64,000 nucleotides of DNA from the NCBI GenBank assembly GCA_016490735.1, contig JAEMWC010000097.1, positions 950,001-1,014,000 of the forward strand, read 5' to 3'. Shown in pieces: positions 11,331-22,420 of this stretch (position 1 is its first letter; each line of letters begins with the position of its first letter). The translations under genes and the position numbers were made by a program. The notes beneath the pieces are model-generated. The model was not told where the DNA came from. It made no database searches and saw nothing but the letters and a program-made list of their open reading frames with translations. Source of the DNA: Pachyseris speciosa (taxonomy: Eukaryota > Cnidaria > Anthozoa > Scleractinia > Pachyseridae).

Positions 11331-11689
11331 TGGTAGTTGAATGCGGGTTGATCGTGACTGCAGCACATCAGTCTAATGTCGCTGTTTCTTATGCTCTAGC
11401 GAATCCTAGAAATGCTAAACCCATTATAGATTTTTAAGCTATCCAGTCAGCCTTGTGTCCTTACAGCATTATACATTTTTAAGCCGTCAGATAATCCTTG
11501 TGTCTTTTGAAGTTATATATTATGCTAATTAATTAGTCGACGTAGTGGAAGCGAATCACTCACCTCTGGTCTAGCTCTACTAGTACAACATTTCGAAAGC
11601 TGGGATTCGAAAATCTCTCATCAAGGTTACTCTAGCCTGAACGCAAAATTCTCTGCACATCTTACACTGTAACAACACTTTTTGAGAGG

Positions 11690-11840
11690 AATTAGTAAAG
11701 AACATTCTTATTTTTATTTTATCCCGTTTATGTATTTTATGTCTTAATATGCATGGATGGATTTATAGTTATTTGGCATGTTCACGTTTAAACGAGTCTT
11801 GTACTCATCCGCATAATGTGGATGAATAAAATACCATACC
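11690..11840 (+). mobile_element. LINE 3' tail remnant
   Basis: T-rich sequence with GTGGATGAATAAAATACCATACCATACC at its end: a polyadenylation-type signal followed by short ACCAT repeats, as at the 3' ends of non-LTR retrotransposons. No reverse transcriptase frame remains here. Confidence 0.4.
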
Positions 11841-11994
11841 ATACCACACCTATACTGATCAGTAAAGTTAAAAACGTTCGCCGGTCTATAAACCATCAGT
11901 GCCTACGATGCGAAATTTCAAAACACAAAAAGAGCACTAAAAAGCTGGGCGTTGAAAGCCTGAAAACCTGCAGGGCCTGCAGAATCGCGGCCTG

Positions 11995-12480
11995 CACAAG
12001 AACAACAACAACAACAACTTTATTACACGTTCTTTACAATAAAACCAATAGTTCTTCCCGCAAATAGCTACAACGCTTATCGGGGCGGGACAAACGACCA
12101 AAGCTAAGAGAAATAACATCAAGAAAGTAACAAAAAGATGGACTAAACCTAAACTAAAAACAGGAAGATATGCTAAAAAGATTTCTAACTCTGCAAGAAA
12201 AGTGAGAAAATAAATAAGTGAATCAGAGTAAATTTATAAATAGAGGTACTAGCTTTATTAATCCTACCTTTTTAATAATCACTGATATTTCAATGTAGTT
12301 ATCTTCTTTTCCCAAAATATCAAAAAGCAATTGACGCAGGACCTTTTTAAATGTTTCCTTCGGCAAATCAGCATTCTGTTATATGACAAGGTATCTCATT
12401 CCACAGTCTTACACCAAATCTAGAAAAGGCATGTTTTTGTATCTCTAATCTAGAATCTTTGAGGCTATGAGGATTTTTTA
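11995..12480 (-). mobile_element. Non-LTR retrotransposon 3' fragment
   Basis: On the minus strand a degraded frame near 12430-12370 reads KHAFSRFGVRLWNEIP, which resembles the C-terminal end of cnidarian LINE reverse transcriptase proteins. Stops follow, then AATAAAG and a (GTT)n tail at 12000-12025. This is a 5'-truncated, dead copy. Confidence 0.6.
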
Positions 12481-12598
12481 TTAGCCTTCATGATTTCCTT
12501 ATCTTCGTTGCCTGTAGTTACTCAGCTATTCAGAGAGGGCTTTTTGATCTCGGTTTTTGTAATATTTCGGACAATTTTCGCGAGTTACAGTCCGAGTT

Positions 12599-12599
<1 letters not shown>

Positions 12600-12630
<31 letters not shown>

Positions 12631-12984
12631 TCGAACTCAATTACTCGAATTAAATTCGACTTAAACACGACGTTTGAAACCAAGTCGTGCTACTGCCGTG
12701 TAGCACGGCAAGGCTTGCCGTGCTACACGGCAGTAGCACGATTTGGTTTCAAACGTCGTGCTACTGCCGTGTCGAACTCAATTCATAAATTAACATTTTG
12801 TATTTGCTTTGTGCAACGGCTGGTAAGTGGTTTAATTACGGCACCCGGCGATTCTGGGTACGAGATTGGGCAACAACTTTTTATTCAACGGAATTAAATT
12901 CGACGTCTGAAACCAAGTCGTGCTGGAGTCGTGCGACAGTCGAGCCAGCTAAGCACGGCAGTAGCACGACGTTTGAAACGGGCC
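12600..12984. mobile_element. PIF/Harbinger-type MITE
   Basis: TTA flanks the element at 12597-12599 and 12985-12987. The terminal repeats are GGCCTGTTTCAAACGTCG and its near-complement at the right. The inside is a nest of inverted copies of ACGTCGTGCTACTGCCGTG, so the left half is itself a hairpin. The 3-bp TTA duplication and GGCC ends fit Harbinger-type MITEs. Confidence 0.75.
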
Positions 12985-12987
12985 TTA

Positions 12988-13488
12988 CATTTCACATCAG
13001 CATCTTACTGGTTCACTGACCCTAGTGCAGAAAATCCATGGTTTTAAACTGAGTGAAACGAAATTTTGTTGTTGAGAGGTTTTACTCCGTTGTGGACTTT
13101 ACAAAGCAACCGTACTGATTACTCACATGTTCATTTTTACACATAACCAACTGCATACGGATTTGGTTTAATTTGTCGGTATATGATTATATTGAATCCC
13201 TTCCCACTTTGTGTAGGCTCCGATTTGATTATTTCACTGAGGAATGCAAATTATTAATTTGAATTCACACCAAAACAACTTTTTCAACCGTTAAAACGGT
13301 TACAAATTGCTTATCATTCAACTAATCTTCTGCGGTTTTTACCTAAACGGTTAAAAATATTACTGACTTTGATTGCAAATGCAAATGAGGTGTATATTTT
13401 GATCGGCTCCAGTTGCCGTTGGCCGACGCAACTAAATATTAACTCAGTTAATTTCAACCGTTATAATTCAAACCCAATTATTGCAATT
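12988..13488. other. Intergenic, nothing recognised
   Basis: AT-rich sequence with repeated AACCGTTA words but no coding or structural signal I can support. Confidence 0.4.
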
Positions 13489-13492
13489 TTAA

Positions 13493-14088
13493 CCCATTGA
13501 GTCCCGAGCATTTTGCCGTGAAACGCCTTTTGAAGCCCGTCGAGCCGTTTTCTGGCCAGATCCTAGCCAAAAAGAACCAAAACTGCCCAAAACTCTGTTT
13601 GCTGGTGGAGTTCATCGCGCCTTTCTGTTCCTGATGCTTGATATTAGCTTTCCAATTTCGGGCATACGCAGAAAGAAAAATTTCGAGAAACGTTTCACCA
13701 CCCCCTCTCCTTCTACCTTTCGCTTTCTCTCCTCCCCTTTTCTTTCGCTTTTCTTGCCTCGCTTTCTTTTTCTCTTCCTGGGAATTTCCTGGGCTTTCTT
13801 TCGGTGGAAAAAGATTTGTGGAAAACTTTTAGGATCATAAGATTAGCTGGAAGGAAGTGCAGGTGGGTAGTGGAACACGATTTTCATTCAAATTTTCTGG
13901 TTAACGTCACTTGGTTTTTTCGCGTTTTCTCCCAGCCTGCTGGACGGAATTGTCCTTATTTGGGTATGGATTGAAAGATCTCTTCCCCCTACACATGCTA
14001 CATGTAAAAGTTAAACTGATGACGTCACAAGCGGTACAAGGGACGTGGTTCTGCGCGGCCGGTTTTGGCCGGCATGGGTGCCAATGGG
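13493..14088. mobile_element. TTAA-type non-autonomous transposon
   Basis: TTAA occurs at 13489-13492 and 14089-14092, with ends CCCATTGAGTCCC and GGGTGCCAATGGG as short inverted repeats. The 596-bp inside is pyrimidine-rich (CTCTCCTTCTACCTTTCGC) with no intact frame. This fits a piggyBac/Kolobok-like derivative. Confidence 0.65.
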
Positions 14089-14157
14089 TTAAGTAATATT
14101 GTCTTCTGAAGAGTCATAAACAGGCACATAAAATGTAACCGCGTCATTGCAACTTCA

Positions 14158-14325
14158 TTATTTAATTTGATGCAGTTTTATATTTAAAACCTTGATCCCC
14201 AAAAATGGTAGAAACTTCTTAGCGCAAACAATATTGCCGCACCTCTGAGTGGATCGTTTAGGCCATTCAAATTTGTTTAACTTTCTTTTATTCTCCAGCG
14301 TCCAGCGAAACAATCTAAAAATAGT
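14158..14325 (-). CDS. Possible terminal exon of the unidentified 14-17 kb gene
   Basis: After an acceptor CATTCCAG, the minus-strand frame reads TIFRLFRWTLENKRKL ... LGIKVLNIKLHQIK and stops. It is phase 0, which is what the donor at 15894/15893 requires. The peptide is basic and has no recognised domain. The link is only phase compatibility. Confidence 0.25.
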   Translation of the reverse strand, partial: TIFRLFRWTLENKRKLNKFEWPKRSTQRCGNIVCAKKFLPFLGIKVLNIKLHQIK

Positions 14326-14392
14326 CTGGAATGTTGTACCGTTGTTAACATGTTGGCGCAAGAAGTGTAATAATGGAATTAAAATAAACACT

Positions 14393-15890
14393 TAGTAGGC
14401 TTTGAATGGCTAAAAACTGAAACAACTGGTTCCGCTCCAAAGAAAATGCAAACATTTTAGCCACATGGGGGCTTCAATTCATTTACGTTTACTTTTATCA
14501 ACTTGAGCCACTTCTAGTTTCTATACTTTACTGCCGAGTGCCACATTACTTGTTGCTGGCGATGTGAATAGGTTTTACCGTTTTATTTCACAGTGGGGCA
14601 GCGGCTAGCTTATGTTAATTTTAGTTAGGTTATTTTCGAAAAATCGAAAATTTCAAATGAAATCATGAACATAATCATGTGAAGGAGTTAAAATTAATTG
14701 AGCTTGAATAAAGTTTTTGTTTGTTTTGTTCAGGGTAACAATTAAATGACAGCTGAAAGATTTATGTCAGGGTTATGTCATGGGATGGGTTAGAAACGCT
14801 TGAACTACGGTGAGCGACAATAATAGTTTTAAAAAGGAGGGCAAGCACAATTTTGAATCAGTTCTTTGATTGCAAGCTCAGTGCACAGCACTCACTTGTT
14901 GAAAGACTTCAAACACGCAAAACTGGTAAGTGTAAGGTTCTCTTTCTAGTGATATATTATAATATTGCTTTTGATGTGCACCCTTGATAATTTTACTTTT
15001 AAGACTGGCCTTCCTTTGATTTATATCGATTTACTGAAGAACTTTAATGGAACAGGATTGAATCCTTCAATTATTCGCTGTGAGATAAATTTTATGAAAT
15101 TATTAGGAACAGTAAGAGGAAAAATCATAAAATATCGTTTGCTACACAATAGCCAAGTCAAGAGTAAAAATTCAAACGGAGATGTAAAGTATTTTTTCTT
15201 TAACCAGAACTTAGCTAAAAGTAAGCCCTCCATAAGTTTCGTTTCGATTTATAACGCGCGCGGGGTTGCAATTTCTGTATTGTTAAGGATTTTTGAAGAG
15301 ACAGGTTTTCAGAGAAAAAAATTTGCAAACTCTTTTGATACTGTCACGTTGTCTTCATCACTGAGCAACAACTCCATGAAACGACAGAAACAGTACTAAC
15401 AGCGTCGCTTTAGTGAACTTTTTACAAAAATATTTATATTAAATTCTAAAAAACGCGCATTTACACTTTTAACTGTCGGCACGTTGTAGTTAATATTTTT
15501 CTTTTCTTCGTTGATTCTGAACTTTGCGTGTGATAAATCGAGCCGAACTCGTAACTGAGTGAAACTGAAGTGAAACAAAATCCTTTCAGTTGATTAAAAT
15601 AAAATTCAGTCACACCAGCATCACTTTGGGCGCGTTTAGTGTCTATCATAAATTAGTCATAATTAATTTCGGCAGGATACGGGTGACTTACAAGAGTACC
15701 CGTTAACTTTGCATCCAACTTCTTATGGTAAAGAAGTCGGGCCGAATTTTTCATGCCCCTTTTTTTTTCACGACTGCCAATCGTTCAGGTGACTCTATTG
15801 TTTTCAATTCCTTGCACGAACTTCTTTTTGCTTTGTTTTGCTTTAAACGACTTACCTTTGAAAGCTCCAGTTGAATTTGTTCTTGACACT
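14393..15890. other. Unassigned region
   Basis: A 144-codon frame at 14965-15399 starts inside sequence resembling an intron and has a lysine/asparagine-rich, domain-free translation. A donor-like GGTAAGTG at 14927 follows TTTAAAAA and could mark an untranslated first exon of a plus-strand transcript. I cannot support a gene. Confidence 0.3.
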
Positions 15891-15893
15891 TAC

Positions 15894-17165
15894 CTCAGGC
15901 CACGCCTTGCTCAATAATAAAATAAAATGATCTGTCACTCTTATTGGAGTTCCAGAAATGTGTTGTTTACAACTGTCATTCAATGACCCATGTAATTCTG
16001 TATCAAAACAAATAACAGTCGCCTGGCGCTGGATCAAGCCTTAGTATGCATACAAGTCTCATATTACTTTATCTTAATCGTCATTGAGAAAGCGGTGGCA
16101 TTTTCTTAAAAGCTAATCATATGTGACAGCTGAGTACTGAGCCAGAGCTGGTGTGCTGCACAGGTGTTCAATCAGTGAGACAGCAGAAACAATAGCCAAT
16201 TTTAAAAATGACTGGGACTGCATGTGGCTTACTGCTGTTGTTACTTAGAATAATGTAGTAAAATACCATACTCAGCTTCAAATGGCTAAATGCAGAGAGC
16301 CACTGTTAATCATAAATTGGTCAACTGGACTCAACTCGCGTCCGAGTATTGGAAAAAAAGTAGAGATTAAATTCATGGGCGCGCAGTGGTATGAAAGTGT
16401 TCAAGTGTTCAACTGGATATGTCACGCGTGAGCAAAGCAGCGAAGACAGATATTGAGAGTGAACAGGAGAAAATAACTGATTTCATATTTTCAAGTCTAG
16501 TGCCCTTCTATTAAATTGTGGTAAAAGAACAAACAGACAACATACAGCCCGGGTGAAAGAAACAACACTCCTTTGGTCGCCGATAGTTAGAATTCCTAAT
16601 TTCCAAATAAAATACACTTGTTGCCAATCAAAGATTGTTAAATTTGATCCTGTTGTCACATGGACGAATTTGATTTGTGCTGCGAGCAAGGATTTTGGTT
16701 TTTTGACATGGATCGAGTAAATTACAAAATTCTGAGAAAAAAAGACACACAAAAACAGACAATAAGTTTTCCTAAATAAAATAGAATTATTCAGCCTCTC
16801 TCTATGCCTAAAAGGCAAACGCGTTCAATTAGTAAATGTACGCGAAGGCGAACAAAGCGAATCTTACGAGTTACTTTGAAGAACAATTCATTTAACCCGT
16901 TTCTTGCAAATTTCGCTAAAATTGCTTTGAATAGAACGAATCGGTGAATTAAAGATAAGGCACCGTTAAAATTCATATTCAAACCTGTAATTTTTGGGAA
17001 GGTGGATTCCAAGGAGCGCCCAAACGATTCGGAGAAAGTCTGAAATTCTTGCGATGACTTGTTGTGATTATTCCGGGAAGATCCATTTTCGTCTGCCTGG
17101 CTAAAACTACAATACAATCTGTCCTCGAAGAGGGATTTCTTCGCTATGAACTGACCAATTTCCAT
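15894..17165 (-). CDS. Unidentified gene, two phase-compatible exons
   Basis: Exon A (17165-16985) starts at ATG in the good context GAACAATGG and reads MEIGQFIAKKSLFEDRLYCS ... STFPKITG, ending with donor CAG/GTTTG in phase 1. Exon B (16039-15894) follows acceptor ACTAAG, continues in the right phase (LIQRQATVICFDTELHGS ... LLLSKAWPE) and ends at a strong donor GAG/GTAAGT in phase 0. A further 72-bp exon at about 16748-16677, after a good polypyrimidine tract and acceptor TCTCAG, would also keep phase (EFCNLLDPCQKTK...). I recognise no domain. The matching phases and consensus splice sites are the main evidence. Confidence 0.5.
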
Positions 17166-17249
17166 TGTTCTAGCTGTCGAGCTGAGTGTTCCTTAGAAAT
17201 TTTTCTTCCGATTTACTGTTTCAAAAAGCTGTGTTTCCCTTCTTAAGAC

Positions 17250-18045
17250 CAGCATAGTGCTATCTTGAAAATTCACCCGGGCAAGAAGCGGCAGCCATTT
17301 TTATTTGAAATTTGATCTTCCATGCAGGTGACTTTAAACTTTCTCTGTACCACTTCCCAAGACTCTCGCAGTTAGTGCATTATGATTGGTTTATTATTCC
17401 TGAAGACAATTAGAACCAAAGGAGACGAAAAAACCTCTCTAGGGGAGGCAGGGAAGGAAGATCGGGGAATATCGGTATTAGATCGAAATCGGAAGAGTTC
17501 GTACGGTAGGTCGTTCGTATTCTATTGTTACACTCACTCACTCACTCACTCATTCAATCAACACGACAACAAAGTGGCCTCTCCTCCCTAAAGAGGCAGT
17601 AAGCCACAAAAATGATTCTTTTAATTCTGCCATAATAGCAATGAAAAGCGTTGGCTGATTGACTGGTCTCAGTTCAGGGTCAAAGATGAATAGTCATCAT
17701 ACGTTTAGTTTAAAATCTCGTAATAAAGATCTCTTCCAAACTGTTTAGAGCCTCCTACTATAAAAAAATATATGTATTAAAAATCTCACCTCATAAATTA
17801 ACATAGGCAAATAAATATCTGCAGGATATGGGCATTTGATTGCATGCGACGCATTTTTTTGGTCGAACGAGGTGTGCATGGGGTTATGGGCCTTTTCATA
17901 GCTTTCCTCCCAGCTGAATAGCTTTGCCGTGCTAATTTCTTGCTTTTTATTGACGAAATATCACGGTGGCATAATGAATATTATGAAACTAAAATGAACA
18001 GTTAACGTTCATAATGATTATTTGTACAAAGGTACAAAGAATATA
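17250..18045. other. Non-coding, ACTC microsatellite
   Basis: A short (ACTC)n run lies at 17527-17555. The remainder has no supported feature. Confidence 0.4.
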
Positions 18046-18048
18046 GGA

Positions 18049-18212
18049 CAGTTGTTCGCTTTTAGAGACAAGCTCTGGGAACGCGGTTGAGTGGTGAGCT
18101 CCTGCAAGCGTAACTTGTGTGAAAAAGGTCTCTTTTTTCACACAAGTTACGCTTGCAGGAGCTCATCACTCAACCACGTTCCCAGAGCTTTTCTCTAGAA
18201 GCGAACAACTGC
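18049..18212. mobile_element. Near-perfect hairpin MITE
   Basis: About 80 bp beginning ACAGTTGTTCGCTTTTAGAG is followed directly by its inverse complement, with a centre near 18130 (GGTCTCTTTTTT). The arms share ACAAGTTACGCTTGCAGGAG. A related single end appears at 25890-25915 (GGGCAGTTGTACGCTCC), so this is a repeated family. Confidence 0.75.
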
Positions 18213-18679
18213 CCAATACTCCTTGTCGGTAATTACTTGAGCATGATGCTCTTATAAAAAATATATTGCTGAGATGTTTTTAATTTGTTTACCTCCAGGA
18301 GCTATTTTGGTTCAGTACCAAGAATTACCGTGACAACAATCCTTCAAGAGAAATATATTGACCCTTGTTTACTTACTCATTTCTGTTCATGACCAACTGT
18401 GGTTTCTCTTTTAACTTGTATTGGCCATGGTTAGTAGGAGAAAGCTTAAACAGTTGACTGCATGCTGCAACTTTATTGCAGTCGTATGAGACTTTTGTAC
18501 ATGGTAAACTGATCATGCTTTCGATGAGTTTTCACCGAAGCATGTAATACATGTAGTCAGTATTTTTAGTACACCGGTTGTATTCGTGTCTGCCATCGTT
18601 GTTTAGTTTTTGATTTTGATAAAGATCAAAGCCCTTCACTAAGCTGCCTATTATTGTAACTGAGTAATACCCATATCAT

Positions 18680-18844
18680 TACAGATATTGATGATGATAG
18701 GCGTTCTGATTCAAATAAATCATCCTTTTCTTTAGTAGCAATCAAAAAGTCAAATAGTAACGGCCAGTTATTCATTTTATATTTAGTCTGCGGGTAAAGG
18801 TAATCCAAGTAGACCTCAACATCATCTGTTGCTAAGTGGGCCAT
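18680..18844 (-). CDS. Possible first coding exon, unidentified protein
   Basis: From ATG 18844 the frame reads MAHLATDDVEVYLDYLYPQT ... ESERLSSSIS and then meets a donor-like GTAATG. The acidic, ordinary-looking composition suggests a real exon. No next exon is identified and no domain is recognised. It does not join in phase to the 17165 exon. Confidence 0.3.
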
Positions 18845-19600
18845 CTAAGAGGGTGTGAACGTTTTTAGCTAGAGTTGGCAATTTGGAAACTTGGCTTAAT
18901 AATAGAACGTATTTTTATAGGCACTACATGACTTGAATAATCGGCTTGAAGGTTTAACAAAAGGAACAAAATTGTATACGGTCACTGTAATTGGATTCAT
19001 TAAGAATGTTTTTGCATGGTATTGCGAAACTGGTTAACAGGCGATAGCCACTATAAAGAATCAGAAAAAATGTGTAAATGAAAATGAACAGCAAATGATT
19101 ATCTCTTCGTTGACCTCCGGATCCAAATCAGACTTGTTAGACGCAACATTAGAAAAGATGTGCCGGGGTAGAGATGAAATATAACGCCGGCAAAATTAAA
19201 AGGAACGAACAAGCATGAAATGCATACATTCGCCGTCACAAAACTAGATCCATGCAGGAGCCACGAAGAACGAAGCGTAAATGGTCAGTTTGGAATTTTG
19301 AAATTATGAGGCACTCTTACTAATAACAAAATGCTATTTGTAATGAAGGCATAAATCGCGGCCTTGATCAATAATCGGCCCTCAAGGGCGGCCGAGTTAG
19401 CTAGTCAATATACAAGATAAACGGTTAAGAAAAACAATTATGATAAATCTGACAGCAGACATTTTAGCAGTTAAGCCGGCGACACGACTACAGAAATTTC
19501 CAACCGAAAATAACGATATTATACACAGCGGTGAGGAACTTAGGGAAGCGGATAAATAGCGAGGCGTCGTTGCTTACAAGGTGTACCCATATATCAGAGT
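18845..19600. other. Upstream region of the vWA gene
   Basis: No coding signal. It may hold regulatory sequence for the gene starting near 19635. Confidence 0.35.
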
Positions 19601-19604
19601 GGTG

Positions 19605-19613
19605 TATATAAAG
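19605..19613 (+). promoter_or_regulatory. TATA box of the vWA gene
   Basis: TATATAAAG is followed about 30 bp downstream by CAGTCAGCTC, an initiator-like start. A very short untranslated exon (about 19636-19656) would then end at donor CAG/GTTGGT and join the acceptor TTTTTGCAG at 20278. Confidence 0.5.
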
Positions 19614-20302
19614 GGTATAAAATCTGCACTGAATGCAGTCAGCTCGGGAAGAGCAGGTTGGTACATGTTGAAAGTTCCAAGTAACCCAAATCGTAAGTTT
19701 TGAGTTTCGAATGCAACGCCTTGAAGACCGCTCTTGTGTTGTCCGTTGTTATCCGTTAAGTTTCTTGTAACAGTATGCTTAATTTAATTATGCTTTATCA
19801 GTTTAAAAACATTATTTAGCCAAGTAATGGAAATGAGTAATGCCGATTTTTATACATATTTCAGCGAAAGGCACTGTCTTGGTTAGATATTGTCGGTTGC
19901 ACAGCATATCATGCAATCGGACACTTTCAATTAATCATTCAAACTACTTCGCTCTCAAATAAGCCTGAGATCTTTTCATAGTGATGCTTGGTTTGCTTTC
20001 ATATATCTTTGATGGAATATTAAGACGCGTAGACCAAAATGTCACGGCGATTCTTTTTGTTTCGATTTGAATCTGAAGCCCCGCCATGTATATACTTATC
20101 AGAGAATGCGAAATGGGCAAACAGTAACAGTAATCAGCACTGAGTCTACGTTCGTAAAATGTAAACACATATTTCTTTATTTCCTTTTAACGGCTTCTCT
20201 GTGTTTGTGTTGTGCTGTCAGTGAATTCATCCAACCCAACCGACTTGAATTAAAAACTTCGTTGCTTTCTTTTTGCAGTCAGTACCAAACTATCCTTGGA
20301 GG

Positions 20303-22361
20303 ATGATTCGCCAAGTCCTCGCCATTACTCTGTTGGTTGCAGTCAGCAATATCGAAGGGGTAAGACTCATAGTCACTGTCTTTGGGGAAAATAAAGTGAA
20401 GAATGATTATCAATTGCCAAAAGCGCACTTAGACTCAAGTAATTTCATTGGCCGTTCACAGATTTCGCGGCAAAGACATTCAATTAGCGCCAGGCGCCGC
20501 GGTGTTTTTGGTTTGTTGATTTGTGGAGTGAGAAAACCTCGTTGTGTACGTGCACATAGTTAATTGTAGAAAACTAATTATATTTTACTTATTTTAAGAA
20601 GATATTGTGAAATCACAAGTCAAAATAATTTTAAACGGTGGTTAGTGAAAATTTGAAAATGAAAGCGAGACACTAAGTAGGAATTAAACATTAATTGAAC
20701 CGACAAAAAAGAAAATAGTTCTGGCTCAGTTTCATTTGCTTTGTATGATCAAATAAGAAGTGATTAGTTAACTTTTCTTTGCAGAAAATACGGCGAAAAA
20801 CAACTGCATATAACTGAGTCAGTACGGTGGTTAATGTTACAATACAACCGTACTGACTCATTTATATGTAGTTGTTTTTTCGCCGTATTTTCTGATTATC
20901 AATCTGAAGTGCTTTGGATGGAAAGCTTCACTGATTCTCTGCAAACATGTACAAGAACTAAGAGATTTGACGCCGAATTTATATTGTTTTATTTCATTCG
21001 ACAGAGAAGCTACAGACGAGTTTTCGCAAATCCGATACCGAGAATGTTCTACCATTTTCCGAGAGATGAAGGTGGGTTTGAAGCGGGTTTTCTTGTTCTG
21101 AAGAAAGCTGACTGAAAGCTTCGGTAGATGATCAGAATTGTGGGGCGAACGGACAAGACGCTAAAATGACCTGAATGGGGACCAAAACATGTTATAGGCT
21201 AAAGCGGTCCTGTGATACCTTTTTGTTGGCACAACTCTCGAGCTGCTTACCCTTCTTCTATTTGCGGCGTAAACAGTCCCGCTAGTAACAACATATTGGC
21301 GGGAAACGGGAAGTGGGATGTGATCACGAACCATGGGCCCCGTGAAAGAGGCCCGGACTACTTACCGGACTATAAATTTAAACTATTTTATATGCTCAAT
21401 GTTCTTCATTATAGATACGCTTTTTTAAAGGTTTTGATATCTAACTTTCAAAATTTTTATATTTTATGGGTCAAATCAGGCAATTTCCATTGATGATCAA
21501 CACTGGCGATAAGAAAAGGATTTGAAACACAATTGTAAGGTTCGGGAATCTGGGCTGAATCGGGGATCGGGAAAGTGGACAAATCGGGTCGAAGTTCACC
21601 TCGCATGCTAATGAAAAGTTAGGGACCTTACTCTATATATTATTGTGTAAAAAAGACATTCTTTGTGTAAAAAAGACAGTCTTTGCCACTCTACCAAGTT
21701 CTGGGGTTAGGTAAAATATGCTGCGTATCCCTTTGTCAAAGAGACTGCACTAGTATCCCGCTTCTTTGAACCAATCAAGTTTACCTAAGCATGAAATTAG
21801 ACTCAATGTTTTTTCTTCCTTCTTTTGTTTTTCTTTATTCTGCAGCTACGACTTGCAACAAACCCGTCGACCTTGGTTTCGCCCTGGATGAGACGGGCAC
21901 ATTTGCTAATAACAGCTTCCAGTTTGCGAAAAACTTTACCAAGGCGCTTGCCAGTGAGTTCAGAATCTCTGACAAGGCTACACACATTGGGGCGGTTGCG
22001 TTCGGCAGCCAAGAACGCATCCTTCTTCTTTTCAGCGACTTAAAAGGCAGCAAAAACAGTTTGCAACGTGTTATCAAACAGATCGATGAGTGGGGCCCAG
22101 GATCTCCCGGTGACGAGGAGATGATATCTGAGGGTCTTAGTTTTGCTGACAGCTATTTGTTCAAAGAGGGGAATGGAATGAGACCAGCTTCAGGAGTGAA
22201 AAAGGTATTTATAAATGAACGATGCAAGTTTTCCATACTGTCAAACGCACAGTCGGAAAAATGTTCTCTAGTAATAGTTCTCCCAACAGGATTCGACCCG
22301 TATGATCTTCCGATTACTACTTACTGTATGTAGAGGCCCGCTATCTCGAACCAAAAATTGG

Positions 22362-22420
<59 letters not shown>

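Noticed and set aside
13634..13840. Overlapping 68- and 64-codon frames rich in Phe/Leu
   Set aside because: They come from a CTTTC-rich low-complexity part of the TTAA-flanked element.
14965..15399. 144-codon plus-strand gene
   Set aside because: AT-driven composition, no domain, no splice support, and a competing frame of similar quality on the other strand.
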